NCBI GenBank assembly: GCA_963718755.1
Contig: OY970376.1
Span: forward strand, 186,001 to 250,000
Length of the DNA stretch: 64,000 nucleotides
Direction of reading: 5' to 3'
DNA from: VRUE01 sp963718755
GTDB lineage: Bacteria > Actinomycetota > Thermoleophilia > Solirubrobacterales > 70-9
In this document: one piece after another, positions 10,353-16,850 of the stretch
Layout of the letters: each line of letters begins with the position of its first letter
Position numbering within the stretch: position 1 is the first letter of the stretch
Position numbers and translations under genes: made by a program
Notes under the pieces: generated by a model
What the model saw: only the letters and a program-made list of their open reading frames with translations
What the model was told of the DNA's origin: nothing
Databases searched by the model: none

Positions 10353-10411
10353 GGTCTGCAGATCCGGCGCGGCCCCGAGGGCTGCGCCGACACTGACACT
10401 AAGCTCGAATC

Positions 10412-12315
10412 GTGACGAACTGGACCGACTCCTTGATTCAGTTGCCGAGGTTCTCGGAGCGACCAAGCGGGTTGCTGGTTCCAGTGAACCCTGCCCGGCC
10501 GGTGGTTTCGCCTGGGGGCAACCGGACCGGAGACGGAATGCCCATCTCCCCCGGCGCGTTCTTCGTCATGGCAAACCCGCCGTCAGCGTTTGACCAGATG
10601 CGCGTGGTCGTTGACGAGAGCAGCCTGAAGCAGAGGGTCTCGACTCCCGAGGAGCTCAAAGCGATGGCCGCCCACCTCGGCTTCGAGAACGCGATGCTCG
10701 CAATATCCCGTCTCGCCTCGCACGCCTGGCATATTCGAGGCGATATCGAGGCCCAGCTCCAACTAGCCGGGCAGGTGTTCGGCGAGCCCAGGCTAGCGCC
10801 AGCGATCGCGCACCTGGCCAGCTCGGTCCCGGAGCTGGAGATTTTCCCCGAGCAGCACGCAGCAGTCCTCCAGCGGCTGCTCGTGCTCTATGGGTGTGAG
10901 GCCGTCTTGGGCGAACCGCAGGAGGGCGAACAGACGGTCTTCGACCGGGCCTGGTTGGCAGCCGCCGTTCCAGCCGGCGAACTCGACCGAGACACGCCGG
11001 ACGGCCCGGATGGCCGAAGGGATTGGATCGCCTACCTGATCCAGAACGGCGCTTACAACCGAACCGAAGAAAGCCTTGCGGCGATGGTCCGGCCTCAGAT
11101 CCTTTTTCGAGATATCGCCGAAAGCGATGCCGCGAGGGGTCACCCGCACTTCTGCCCCATCGACGAGTGGCACCAAGACAAGTTCGGGCTCAGCCTTGCC
11201 GAGCAGTTCGCAGTTGGGATCGCGATCGCTTCGAGGGCCGACACGTTCGATGAGGGAAAGCCGCTGGAGGAACGCTCGCTTGTCGGGGCCGCGTACTTGG
11301 CCGATGTCGCCGCCAAGCTCGGATACGAGCCGGAGGTTCTCCTGGCGCTACTTTCTGCCGATCGTGGCTGGTACAGGCGCGAGTTTGAGAAGCGCCCCGA
11401 CACGCTCCCGAATATGGCCTGGGATCGAATCCCGTTTGAGGTTCGCCCATTCCTTCAGCTCTCGAACGGCGAGCTGCTCGCAATATCCCCACGAGCCGTG
11501 GAAGCATGGCTCGGAGATGGCTTCTACCACCGGTCCCTAGCGGCGGCACGCGCGAAGGGGCAGGCAGAGAAATTCCTGTCCTTCTACGGTACCTCGTCGA
11601 GGAGCACGTCTTGCGGGTGCTGCGCCATGCGCACCCCGAGCGCGGCGCGCTTGCCTCCTGCCGGGTTTTTGGTGAGCAAAGGCACGGCCGCGGCGGCGGC
11701 CGGCTAAGCCCCGATGTCGCCGTGGACTGCGGCCCCGATCTCGTCCTCTTTGAGGTTTGCGGCGGGCGGTTCACGCTCCAAACCGTGGTTGAGGGCAAGG
11801 CGGACGCTGCGCTTGAGGAGCTGGGTCACCTCGTCTTCGACAAGGTCGGCCAGCTCGACACGCGCATCACCGAGCTACTGAATGAGGAGTGGCAGGTCCC
11901 GGAACGAGCGATTGCGCAGGTAGAGCGAATCTGGCCGGTGGTGGTCACTGCCGATGTCCTCCAGAACGGGCTCCTCTGGGACGAGATCCGGGAGCGCCTT
12001 CCTGGCGTCTTCAATCAGCCCAAAGTTCAGAGGCTCACCTTGCTAGATGTCTCGGAGGTTGAGCAGCTCGCCGCTCTGGTCGAACAGGGTCACAGCGTCG
12101 TTGACCTTTTGAGGAAAAAGGCGAGCGGTCCATATGCCGAGCTTGATTTCAATCGGTACGTCTTCGAGGAACCGCTACTCACTCATGAAGTCCGCTCCTC
12201 CCTTCTCGATCAGTGCTGGATGGCAGAGGTCGACCGGGCTGCGGAAGCGTTCGGCTTCGACCCCAACAGCGCCGAGGCCCTGGAGGCAAAGAAGCGAGCC
12301 CGCGGATCCGACTAG
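10412..12315 (+). pseudogene. Large uncharacterised protein interrupted by one frameshift (nuclease-like C-terminal half)
   Basis: Two overlapping frames join into one protein of about 635 residues. The first frame (GTG at 10412) is coherent up to KFLSFYG near 11588. The reading then continues sensibly one frame back as YLVEEHVLRVLRHAHPERG to the stop at 12315. A single missing base in the GG at 11588-11589 explains the break. The C-terminal half contains SPDVAVDCGPDLVLFEV and later KVGQLDTRI, which resembles a PD-(D/E)XK-type core, although the usual lysine after the glutamate is absent. The first 40 residues are uncertain; ATG codons at 10538 and 10568 are alternative starts. It may be a true pseudogene or an assembly error. 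I do not recognise the family by name. Confidence 0.65.
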
Positions 12316-12407
12316 GTAGGCGGCATCGCAGCCAGGTCCTCGGCGTCTTCGCCTGCCCTTCCTCGAATGCGGCATCATCACGGCCGTTTGATCGAAGCCG
12401 GTCTGAT

Positions 12408-12926
12408 TCAGCAGTTGACCGTGTTGCCTAGGACGCTGAGAATCGCACCAACGACGAACAGCGCAGTGCCCCACGCTTGCAATGTCACCGAAGCTCGCAG
12501 GGATGTCTTTCCTTCTTCCTCCTTCTGGCGGCGTTCCTGATCCAGCTCGGTCCGCATCCTGCTGAGGCCCTCACGCACCTCCTCGATGTCCTTCGCAAGC
12601 CGCGCCCCCCGCCGGTCAATCTCGCTTTCAAGGCGGCCGAGATTCTCTTCGAGCGCCTCAACACGTTCGTCCAGCGTTTCCCCTGGACCCCGGCGAGCAA
12701 TTCCTTCGGCTCGCACCGTCCCGCTCCCCGAAATCGTGGCACTGGCCTCCGCGGTATGCGTTGCGGAACGGCGCAAGAGTCGTCGCAGCCGCGCGCGCAG
12801 GCGCTGAAGAAACTCCGGCTCGCCGAATTCTCGGCGCTGAATCCGGGCCAGCTCGTAGGCGACCAACGCGAAGCCCGCGATCTCCAGCACTCCTCCCGCG
12901 ATGGTCAATCCGCCACAGCCCACCAT
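12408..12926 (-). CDS. Two-pass membrane protein with central coiled coil, unknown function
   Basis: A 172-residue protein. An N-terminal hydrophobic segment (about 5-25) is followed by a basic stretch. A charged heptad-like helix with ERVEALEENLGRLESEIDRR spans about 85-140. A C-terminal hydrophobic segment (about 148-168) ends in Cys. It is convergent with the frameshifted gene and divergent from the VapB-like gene, so it forms its own unit inside the 10.3-13.7 kb module. No family was recognised. The regular hydrophobic/coiled-coil pattern argues that it is a real protein. Confidence 0.65.
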   Translation of the reverse strand: MVGCGGLTIAGGVLEIAGFALVAYELARIQRREFGEPEFLQRLRARLRRLLRRSATHTAEASATISGSGTVRAEGIARRGPGETLDERVEALEENLGRLESEIDRRGARLAKDIEEVREGLSRMRTELDQERRQKEEEGKTSLRASVTLQAWGTALFVVGAILSVLGNTVNC

Positions 12927-12979
12927 CGCGACGTTAGCGATACGCCAAGGAGCGCCGCAATGGCCGTTACCCTCTCCTC

Positions 12980-13168
12980 ATGGCTCAGGCCACCAAGCTC
13001 ACCGATTCTGAGATAGAGCGACGCCGCGCGGCGGCTTCGCGGCTGCGTGGCTTGTTCGCTGACGTGGCCCCAGGCGAGAGCTTGGTTGACGAGCTGATCG
13101 CGGATCGCCGCGCGGAAGCGCGGGCTGAAGGCCGCGAGGGCAAGGCCGTCAGGCGTGCCCGAGGCTGA
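12980..13168 (+). CDS. VapB-like antitoxin
   Basis: A 62-residue charged protein ending GLFADVAPGESLVDELIADRRAEARAE, the typical C-terminal arm of VapB-type antitoxins that wraps the PIN toxin. The N-terminal DNA-binding part is very short, with SEIERRRAAASRLRG as the only recognisable helix. It overlaps the downstream PIN gene by 14 nt, the standard arrangement of a vapBC operon. It would neutralise that toxin and repress the operon. The start at 12980 is chosen because it gives this frame; no strong ribosome-binding site is visible. Confidence 0.75.
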   Translation: MAQATKLTDSEIERRRAAASRLRGLFADVAPGESLVDELIADRRAEARAEGREGKAVRRARG

Positions 13169-13568
13169 AGTCGCGGCGGTCCTCGACGCCTCCGCGTTGA
13201 TGGCCGTCCTTCATGATGAGGAAGGCGCCGATGCGGCTGCGGAGGCAATCGCGAACGGCGCAGCGATCTCCGTCGCCAACTGGGCAGAGGTCCTGACCAA
13301 GCTGGCGGAACGAGGCCGTGATCCCGAGCAGGCAGCAACCGAAGCCCGCAAGGCCGAGGGGTCCAGGCGAGCGCTGTCGATTGAGCCCATGACCGCGGCG
13401 GACTGCATCGCGGTCGCTCGCCTGCGACTGACGACCAAGGCCCAAGGGCTTTCGCTGGCAGATCGAGCCTGCCTGGCGCTGGCGGAACGCCTTGGTGTTC
13501 CGGCCGTGACGGCGGACCAGGAATGGGCCAGGGCAGACGTTGGGGCCGAGGTTCAGCTAATTCGCTGA
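13155..13568 (+). CDS. VapC-like PIN-domain ribonuclease toxin
   Basis: A 137-residue PIN protein. The four acidic positions are visible: Asp in VLDASALMAV (about residue 11), Glu in NWAEVLTKL (about 43), Asp in LSLADRACLAL (about 101) and Asp in VTADQEWA (about 119). Such toxins cleave tRNA or rRNA in a Mg-dependent manner and are held inactive by the co-encoded antitoxin. The GTG start lies inside the antitoxin gene. The pair sits just upstream of the second hairpin repeat. Confidence 0.88.
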   Translation: MPEAEVAAVLDASALMAVLHDEEGADAAAEAIANGAAISVANWAEVLTKLAERGRDPEQAATEARKAEGSRRALSIEPMTAADCIAVARLRLTTKAQGLSLADRACLALAERLGVPAVTADQEWARADVGAEVQLIR

Positions 13569-13576
13569 ACCTTCCG

Positions 13577-13595
13577 GTGCGCCAATCGTGCGCCA
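13577..13595. repeat. Tandem GTGCGCCA pair, right copy
   Basis: GTGCGCCA is present at 13577-13584 and 13588-13595, nine bases after the PIN toxin stop codon. It mirrors the pair at 10333-10352 in sequence, spacing (11 versus 12 nt) and orientation. Such paired short sites could be recombinase or regulator sites; no function is established. Confidence 0.5.
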
Positions 13596-13701
13596 GTCAG
13601 ACACCGAAACAGCCGGTTACAACCGGATTCAGCCGGCCGGGATTTCGCTCTGCCATGCGGTTCTCCGCTCCCCGATGCGGACACCTGCCGGACTCTCTCC
13701 C

Positions 13702-13751
13702 TGTAGTAACCCCAGAAACGCCTCGCCTCCCCGGCGGGGCGTTTTCTGTTG
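13702..13751. repeat. Hairpin repeat, copy 2
   Basis: This is a 50-bp copy with the same bases as copy 1 over the core, preceded by CTCTCC and followed by GGCTTGGG. It separates the VapBC module from the AbrB/PIN module. The stem would also act as a terminator for the upstream VapC gene. Confidence 0.85.
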
Positions 13752-13804
13752 GGCTTGGGCTCTAGCAAGCCGAAAACGCGACACTGGCGCGACAGCGGAA
13801 GCGC

Positions 13805-13828
13805 CTGCCGGTGTTATACTGCCGGTAT
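13805..13828 (+). promoter_or_regulatory. Extended -10 promoter and direct-repeat operator of the AbrB/PIN operon
   Basis: TGTTATACT (13812-13820) is an extended -10 element. Its distance to the ATG at 13827 puts the predicted transcription start on or next to the start codon, so the mRNA would be leaderless. The decamers CTGCCGGTGT (13805-13814) and CTGCCGGTAT (13819-13828) form a direct repeat flanking the -10, a likely binding site for the encoded antitoxin. No clear -35 hexamer is present. Confidence 0.6.
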
Positions 13829-14117
13829 GACTCACAAGGTTGGAATCAAAGGGCAGGTCGTGATTCCGAAAGCCATTCGTGAGGAGATCGGGATCAACCC
13901 CGGCGACGAGGTGACCTTCCAGCCGGATGGCAAAGAGGTGCGTGTCCGCCGCGTTGCCGACGATCCACAGTCGCGCGAGAGGGAGATCAAGTCCCTGCGC
14001 GGCATCTGGAAAGACACCCCAGGAGGCGGGACCGCCGCTCTGGAGGAAGAACGCCGCAAGGAACGCGAGCTAGAGGAGCGCAAGGCCCAAAGGCGAGGCG
14101 TTGGTAGTCCTCGATAG
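13827..14117 (+). CDS. AbrB/SpoVT-type antitoxin
   Basis: A 96-residue protein. The N-terminal swapped-hairpin AbrB domain is clear: VGIKGQVVIPKAIREEIGI followed by NPGDEVTFQPDGKEVRVRRV (residues about 4-45). The C-terminal half is highly charged and helical, suitable for binding the toxin. The ATG at 13827 is preferred over an in-frame upstream extension because the AbrB domain starts there and the promoter lies immediately upstream. Its end overlaps the PIN gene by 17 nt. Expected role: antitoxin and autorepressor. Confidence 0.9.
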   Translation: MTHKVGIKGQVVIPKAIREEIGINPGDEVTFQPDGKEVRVRRVADDPQSREREIKSLRGIWKDTPGGGTAALEEERRKERELEERKAQRRGVGSPR

Positions 14118-14496
14118 CTGGGCGGTCCTGGCGTATTTGAAGGACGAGCCTGCAGCCGCCCGGATCGAAGCCGAGTGGCTTTCACAACCGCCAACGATCT
14201 CCTCAATCAATCTCGGAGAGACGCTGTATATGCGAATCCGAGAACGTGGCGAGAAAGCGGCTGCGGCCGATATCGCGACGATCCGCAGAAACAGCATGGT
14301 CATTGACCCGGATTGGGAGCTGGTCTCTGCTGCTGCGCAGATCAAGGCGGCTGGCGGACTGTCCTATGCCGACGCCTTCTGCGCCGCAACCGCCGCGCGC
14401 CTAGACGCTCCCCTTTGGACCGGCGACCCGGAGATCATCGACAGGGCGCGCGAGTTGCCCTGCGAGGTGGTAGACCTTCGGCCACAGAACGCCTAG
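14101..14496 (+). CDS. PIN-domain ribonuclease toxin (VapC-like)
   Basis: A 131-residue PIN protein translated from a TTG at 14101 within the antitoxin gene. Acidic residues expected in the active site are in VVLDSWAVLAYL (Asp5), INLGETLYMR (Glu), LSYADAFCAA (Asp) and WTGDPEI (Asp). It would act as a Mg-dependent RNase restrained by the AbrB protein. The gene ends 7 nt before the third hairpin repeat, whose stem probably terminates the transcript. Confidence 0.9.
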   Translation: MVVLDSWAVLAYLKDEPAAARIEAEWLSQPPTISSINLGETLYMRIRERGEKAAAADIATIRRNSMVIDPDWELVSAAAQIKAAGGLSYADAFCAATAARLDAPLWTGDPEIIDRARELPCEVVDLRPQNA

Positions 14497-14503
14497 CGCC
14501 AGT

Positions 14504-14553
14504 TGTAGTAACCCCAGAAACGCCTCGCCTCCCCGGCGGGGTGTTTTCTGTTG
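14504..14553. repeat. Hairpin repeat, copy 3
   Basis: This copy matches the 50-bp core of copies 1 and 2 except for one base in the right stem arm (GGGGTGTTTTC for GGGGCGTTTTC), which keeps G-U pairing. It continues into GGCTGG as in copy 2. It lies between the convergent AbrB/PIN operon and GNAT gene and could terminate both. Confidence 0.85.
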
Positions 14554-14564
14554 GGCTGGCCCAC

Positions 14565-15059
14565 CTACAGATTTCGGACTCGGCGACCGATGTCGTGGTC
14601 CTGCGGGTAGCCGGCGGACTCCCAGAATGCCCCAGCTGCCTCATCCTCGAAGGCAACCAGGGCAGTTATACGACGGGTGCCACAGCTGCGCAGATACTCC
14701 TCACCGGCCCGCGTCAATGCCATCCCAATGCCCTCGCGCCGATGCCCTTCGCAAACGGCGAGCCGATACAGGTTCCCTCGCCATCCATCCCAGCCGGCAA
14801 TAAGGGCACCGACGATCTCGTCGTTGCGCTCAGCGACAAGAAGGGCCGCCGAGGAGCTGTCAATCAGGCGCTCGACGTCATCCAGGCGGTCAGCCGTACT
14901 TGCGTGCCCACTCCGTGCTTGGGCCCACAGATCCAAGACCGCTCGCGCGTCCTCGTGCCAACACCGACGTATCGTGATTTCCTCGCCAGTCAAGCTGGCA
15001 GTATCGCGAAAAGGCGGCTGGGGTCGGCCAGGGCAGCCAGTCCGGGCTCGGATGCCCAC
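14565..15059 (-). CDS. GNAT-family N-acetyltransferase
   Basis: The GNAT fold begins at ITIRRCWHEDARAVLDLW (about residue 28) and contains the acetyl-CoA-binding motif A LYRLAVCEGHRREGIGMAL (about 98-116). It ends with AFWESAGYPQDHDIGRR. Such enzymes acetylate amino groups of small molecules or proteins; the substrate is unknown. The ORF start at 15059 adds about 25 atypical residues, and a TTG at 14993 would give a better start. It faces the AbrB/PIN toxin gene across the third hairpin repeat. Confidence 0.82.
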   Translation of the reverse strand: MGIRARTGCPGRPQPPFRDTASLTGEEITIRRCWHEDARAVLDLWAQARSGHASTADRLDDVERLIDSSSAALLVAERNDEIVGALIAGWDGWRGNLYRLAVCEGHRREGIGMALTRAGEEYLRSCGTRRITALVAFEDEAAGAFWESAGYPQDHDIGRRVRNL

Positions 15060-15102
15060 CCGCCGGTCCTCGCCGACGAGTGGACAAGAGCCAAGCGTGG
15101 TT

Positions 15103-15684
15103 CTAGCCGATTCCGTATGTGCCGTTGTTGGCGCCTTGGATCGTGAGCGAGCCGAAGCTTCTGTACGTCTGTTTCCCTTCGGAAAGGATTTTGCCGTCGA
15201 AAATGAGATCGGATATTTCGGTGGTGCTCGGTTCGAGCGTCACTGTCATGCTCGCGATCGTTTTATCGAGTTCGGGTTCTTTGCACGAGGCACCTTTGAA
15301 GCTGTGTTTGGTGCGCCAATTTGTGACCGTCAGATCCGTCGCGTTGACGTGGACTGTCCAGGGCAGGCCGCTCCCCGAGGCGGTATTCAATTCGCATTTT
15401 GTGGTTTTAAAGCTGCCAATGGGTTCCGTGCATTTTTTGATTTCGAATTTGGTGATTTTCCCGTCGCTCCCCCCTTCGGTCGTGAGGGTTGCATGGATTT
15501 CACACGACATGCCATTGCCCGGGGTGGTTTCGAAGATTTCGCCGCCGCTCATTGTGAGTTCGACGAGTTTGCTGACATTCGTTCCTTCGTGTTTCCACAC
15601 GGCCGCCAGGGCCAGCGCCGGAACCGCGAGCACTACGAGTGCGGCGATCACTCCGGCAACAAGCAGGCGCGTTTTGCCTTTCAT
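15103..15684 (-). CDS. Secreted protein of unknown function
   Basis: About 193 residues. The ATG at 15684 is preferred over the upstream ORF start because it directly precedes a signal peptide, MKGKTRLLVAGVIAALVVLA, ending near ALALA. GGAGAG stands just before it. The mature part is beta-rich with four cysteines (for example SCEIHATL and KCTEPIG) that could form two disulfides. It is hydrophilic with no recognised catalytic motif. The gene has its own TATAAT element at 15760-15765. Confidence 0.7.
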   Translation of the reverse strand: MKGKTRLLVAGVIAALVVLAVPALALAAVWKHEGTNVSKLVELTMSGGEIFETTPGNGMSCEIHATLTTEGGSDGKITKFEIKKCTEPIGSFKTTKCELNTASGSGLPWTVHVNATDLTVTNWRTKHSFKGASCKEPELDKTIASMTVTLEPSTTEISDLIFDGKILSEGKQTYRSFGSLTIQGANNGTYGIG

Positions 15685-15759
15685 CTCTCCATCCCTTCGT
15701 CGTTGGACTGGTGCCGCTCGTCCGCTTGGAACGAGGAGCGCCACTAGACAAAGTGGATG

Positions 15760-15765
15760 ATTATA
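15760..15765 (-). promoter_or_regulatory. -10 element TATAAT of the secreted-protein gene
   Basis: A perfect TATAAT on the minus strand lies in an AT-rich stretch about 76 nt upstream of the ATG at 15684. This is striking in such GC-rich DNA. A matching -35 hexamer at 17 nt was not found. Confidence 0.45.
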
Positions 15766-15771
15766 GTCAGA

Positions 15772-16848
15772 TTAATTAGATAGATGGGATAAACGCAGCA
15801 GGACTGGCACAGTTGCCGTCTCGGCCGAGCCCCCGACCGGCATGAAGGTCACCGCCACCTTGACGCGCAGCCTGTGCCGCCGCCTCAGGATCGCCCGAGT
15901 TCCCAGCGTCGGCCGGAGGTGGATCGTCACGGTCTTCGCCACCCCGATCGGGATCGTCACCGGCTCGATTGGGTTCTGCCTTCGCGTCCGCCCAGCCAGG
16001 GAGGCGTTCGCCGAGTCCGACGCGCCTTTCGCCCTCAACAGGCCCGGCCCCGAGACACTCACCCGCAGGGTCGCGGTTCCCCTGCCCCGATTTGCAGCGA
16101 GCCTGCCGAAGCTGAACAGGACAGGACCGCCCTTCCCACCCCGGGCTGGGGATCGCCGGGACGCTGAGGTCGCGATCGAGACGGCGTCGACGCCCGCGTT
16201 GAAGACTTCCTCGGTCACGGCATTGGCGATCCGAATGCGCACCGTCTGGCCCGCGAAAGCACTGAGGTCCGCGGTCAGCTTCCTTGGCGTCATCCTCAGA
16301 GGCGCACCTGGCTTCGTCGCGAACACGGGACGAAGGACGTCGGCCGGGTCGAGCGAGTCGATCGGCGCCTCGGGTCTGATCACGTCGATCCGGAACTGCT
16401 GGTTCTGCTGAAATTTCCCGTCGGGGAGCCTGAGGACTTCGTCGGCGACCGAAATGGTGTCGGGGCTCGGGACGGCAATTGGCCTGTAGGCGTCGTAGTA
16501 GGCGAGCAGGCTGAGTTGGTGACTGAGCCCGGCCTCGAGCACGACGTCCTGATAGAGGATCAGGCTGTCCGGGTTGGCCTGGTCGGTGATCGCCGCAAAG
16601 GCGCCCTGTGGAGGAGGCTGAACGGGATCGGCCGGGGTGGGCCGCTTGCTTCCGATCGGGGCGTTCGTGCCGGTATAGGCGAACCAGCTGCCGGCCCCGG
16701 TTGCCTGGGCCACGTTCCAGCCTCTCAGCGTCCCAGACTCAAAATTGCCGTTGACGACGTCTGCCGCTGCGGCGTTGCTCAGCGCCGGCATTGCCACGAG
16801 AACGACGACGAGAAGGGCTACCCATCCGATCTCGGACCGCGATCCCAT
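15772..16848 (-). CDS. Secreted protein with N-terminal carbohydrate-binding-like domain
   Basis: A 358-residue protein with an N-terminal signal peptide (hydrophobic about 9-25, cleavage near SNAAAA). The next region, DVVNGNFESGTLRGWNV and later LYQDVVLEAGLSHQLSL, resembles the jelly-roll start of DUF642/CBM-like extracellular domains. The C-terminal third is basic and beta-rich (TVTIHLRPTLGTRAIL, LRVKVAVTFMPVG). It starts 2 nt beyond the stop of the beta-helix protein gene, so the two are co-transcribed. Likely a cell-surface or secreted adhesion/structural protein; no catalytic residues are recognised. Confidence 0.72.
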   Translation of the reverse strand: MGSRSEIGWVALLVVVLVAMPALSNAAAADVVNGNFESGTLRGWNVAQATGAGSWFAYTGTNAPIGSKRPTPADPVQPPPQGAFAAITDQANPDSLILYQDVVLEAGLSHQLSLLAYYDAYRPIAVPSPDTISVADEVLRLPDGKFQQNQQFRIDVIRPEAPIDSLDPADVLRPVFATKPGAPLRMTPRKLTADLSAFAGQTVRIRIANAVTEEVFNAGVDAVSIATSASRRSPARGGKGGPVLFSFGRLAANRGRGTATLRVSVSGPGLLRAKGASDSANASLAGRTRRQNPIEPVTIPIGVAKTVTIHLRPTLGTRAILRRRHRLRVKVAVTFMPVGGSAETATVPVLLRLSHLSN

Positions 16849-16850
16849 GC

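Noticed and set aside
11580..11600. Programmed -1 frameshifting in the large island protein
   Set aside because: No slippery heptamer is present (CTTCTACGGTACC), and no downstream pseudoknot was obvious; one missing base is the simpler explanation.
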